Source: Niveispirillum sp. SYP-B3756 (GTDB taxonomy: Bacteria; Pseudomonadota; Alphaproteobacteria; Azospirillales; Azospirillaceae). From it: a DNA stretch of 64,000 nt. The stretch is taken from contig NZ_WIDQ01000002.1 in NCBI RefSeq assembly GCF_009495745.1, positions 186,001-250,000 of the forward strand. The letters run 5' to 3'. How positions within the stretch are numbered: position 1 is the first letter of the stretch; each line of letters starts with the position of its first letter. Both the position numbers and the translations under genes were made by a program. This document shows, piece after piece, positions 63,100-64,000 of this stretch. The notes below the pieces were generated by a model, which was not told where the DNA came from, did not search any database, and saw only the letters and a program-made list of their open reading frames with translations.

Positions 63100-64000
63100 T
63101 CAGCGCTTCACATCCAGCCCGCCGCCCGCCATCACCGCCTGTACGTCGGCGATGGAGACCAGATTGGCGTCACCCGGCACGGAATGTTTCAGCACGGCGG
63201 CGCAGACGGCGAAATCCAGCGCCGTGGCATCCTCCATGCCGCTGGTGATGCCATGCAGCAGGCCGGCGGCAAAGGCGTCGCCGCCGCCGATCCGGTCCAC
63301 AATGCCGGACATGCCGCGCACCGGTGTGCGCACCAAGGTGCCGCCGCGGCTGATCATCTGGCCGGCCAGATCCTGGCAATCGACCGAATCATGGGACCGG
63401 ATGGTGCAGGCCAGCCGTTGCAGCCGGGGGAAGGCCTGGAAGGCGGTTTCGGCGGCGGCCAGGAACTTCTCTTCCGTGCTGGGCTGGTTGAAGCTGGTTT
63501 GCAGCATCAAGGCGATATCCCGATGATTGCCCAGCAGCAGATCGGCATGACCCGCCAGTTCCAGCAGGGTGGCGCGGCCATCGGTGCCGCGCGCTTCCCA
63601 CAGCTTCTGCCGATAATTACAGTCGAAGGAGACCTTCACCCCCGCCTCCACGGCGGCCTTGGCGGCGGCCAGGGCGGCGCGCCCCGCCGTCTCGCTCACC
63701 GCCGGGGTGACACCGGACAGGTGCAGCCTGTCGGCCCCCTGCACCAGGGCGGCCCAGTCATAATGGTCGGCATCGGCCAGGGCAAAGGCCGTATCCACCC
63801 GATCATAGATGATTTCCGATGGGCGGGACAAAGCCCCGGTGGCCAGGAAATACAGCCCCATCCGCCCCGGCACCCGGCGCACCGCCCGCGTTTCCACGCC
63901 CTGGCGGCGCAATTCGCCAATGGCCGCCTCGCCCAGCGCATGGTCAGGCACGGTGCCCACCATGGCGCATTCATGCCCGAAGCGGGACAGCGAAACGGCG
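63100..64000 (-). CDS. kdgK: PfkB-family sugar kinase, probable 2-keto-3-deoxygluconokinase, 5' end outside window
   Basis: Reading frame open to the window edge, so the N-terminus is missing; about 300 C-terminal residues are present. Ribokinase-fold motifs: LSRFGHECAMVGTVPDHALGEAAI, then VSFDCNYRQKLWEARG, and the catalytic DRIGGGDAFAAGLLHG (catalytic Asp in GGGDA). The sugar-binding GRMGLYFLATGA fits KDG kinases of the Entner-Doudoroff route, but the exact substrate is an inference. Convergent with flgN. Confidence 0.85.
   Translation of the reverse strand, partial: AVSLSRFGHECAMVGTVPDHALGEAAIGELRRQGVETRAVRRVPGRMGLYFLATGALSRPSEIIYDRVDTAFALADADHYDWAALVQGADRLHLSGVTPAVSETAGRAALAAAKAAVEAGVKVSFDCNYRQKLWEARGTDGRATLLELAGHADLLLGNHRDIALMLQTSFNQPSTEEKFLAAAETAFQAFPRLQRLACTIRSHDSVDCQDLAGQMISRGGTLVRTPVRGMSGIVDRIGGGDAFAAGLLHGITSGMEDATALDFAVCAAVLKHSVPGDANLVSIADVQAVMAGGGLDVKR

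Overview
This is a high-GC, gene-dense alphaproteobacterial window. Five things point to the Azospirillaceae or a relative (Niveispirillum- or Azospirillum-like): the CtrA-family regulator inside a flagellar cluster, the short FlgJ without a muramidase domain, the DctBD/sigma-54 circuit, the FecIR-type TonB systems and the hydroxycinnamate genes. The genus is inferred, not read. An iteron-type replication origin with rep, parA and parB lies at about 13.5-17.7 kb, beside a large set of flagellar, iron and aromatic-catabolism genes. The DNA is therefore probably a chromid or megaplasmid rather than the main chromosome.

Layout. 1-2.0 kb: 3' part of a copper-export ATPase with cueR. 2.0-5.9 kb: GST, FAD/NAD(P)-binding protein, SDR and a BKACE/DUF849 enzyme. 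6.1-12.1 kb (minus strand): a tightly packed operon of a nitrate/taurine-type ABC importer plus a DctB/DctD two-component pair, preceded by a near-consensus -24/-12 promoter. 12.4-13.3 kb: pirin. 13.4-17.8 kb: replication and partition module with two iteron clusters, a probable parA operator and an 18-bp palindrome present twice. 17.8-20.0 kb: ornithine aminotransferase and arginase. 20.1-22.3 kb: flgD and fliK. 22.4-31.4 kb (minus strand): iron-uptake locus with TonB receptor, FecR, ECF sigma, NAD(P)H-flavoprotein reductase, ApbE, DUF4198, DUF2271 and PepSY membrane protein, with a Fur-like box at its head. 31.6-35.4 kb: large hybrid histidine kinase. 35.4-35.8 kb: a likely minus-strand small RNA under an FNR/FixK-type site. 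35.8-36.3 kb: Lrp-family regulator. 36.5-47.4 kb: ferulate/p-coumarate catabolism (TonB receptor, alpha/beta hydrolase, SnoaL-like protein, aldehyde dehydrogenase, HCHL, ADP-forming CoA ligase, LysR, and a VanR-like GntR with GGATCC palindromes). 47.4-63.0 kb: flagellar genes flgFGAH, motAB, flgEKL, flgIJN, a 750-residue uncharacterised exported protein and a CtrA/Rem-like regulator with a degenerate receiver. 63.1-64.0 kb: 3' part of a PfkB sugar kinase.

How the parts work together. The DctB/DctD pair probably controls its own ABC operon through sigma-54. In the iron locus, cytosolic reductant could pass through the flavoprotein and PepSY membrane protein to a periplasmic DUF2271 protein that carries a D-x-x-S-G-P-T flavinylation-like motif, with ApbE as the FMN transferase. 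The hydroxycinnamate genes would turn ferulate or p-coumarate into the benzoate-level acid plus acetyl-CoA, with VanR-like feedback. Six long inverted repeats in two sequence families (about 28-35 bp arms) sit in gene gaps across the window.
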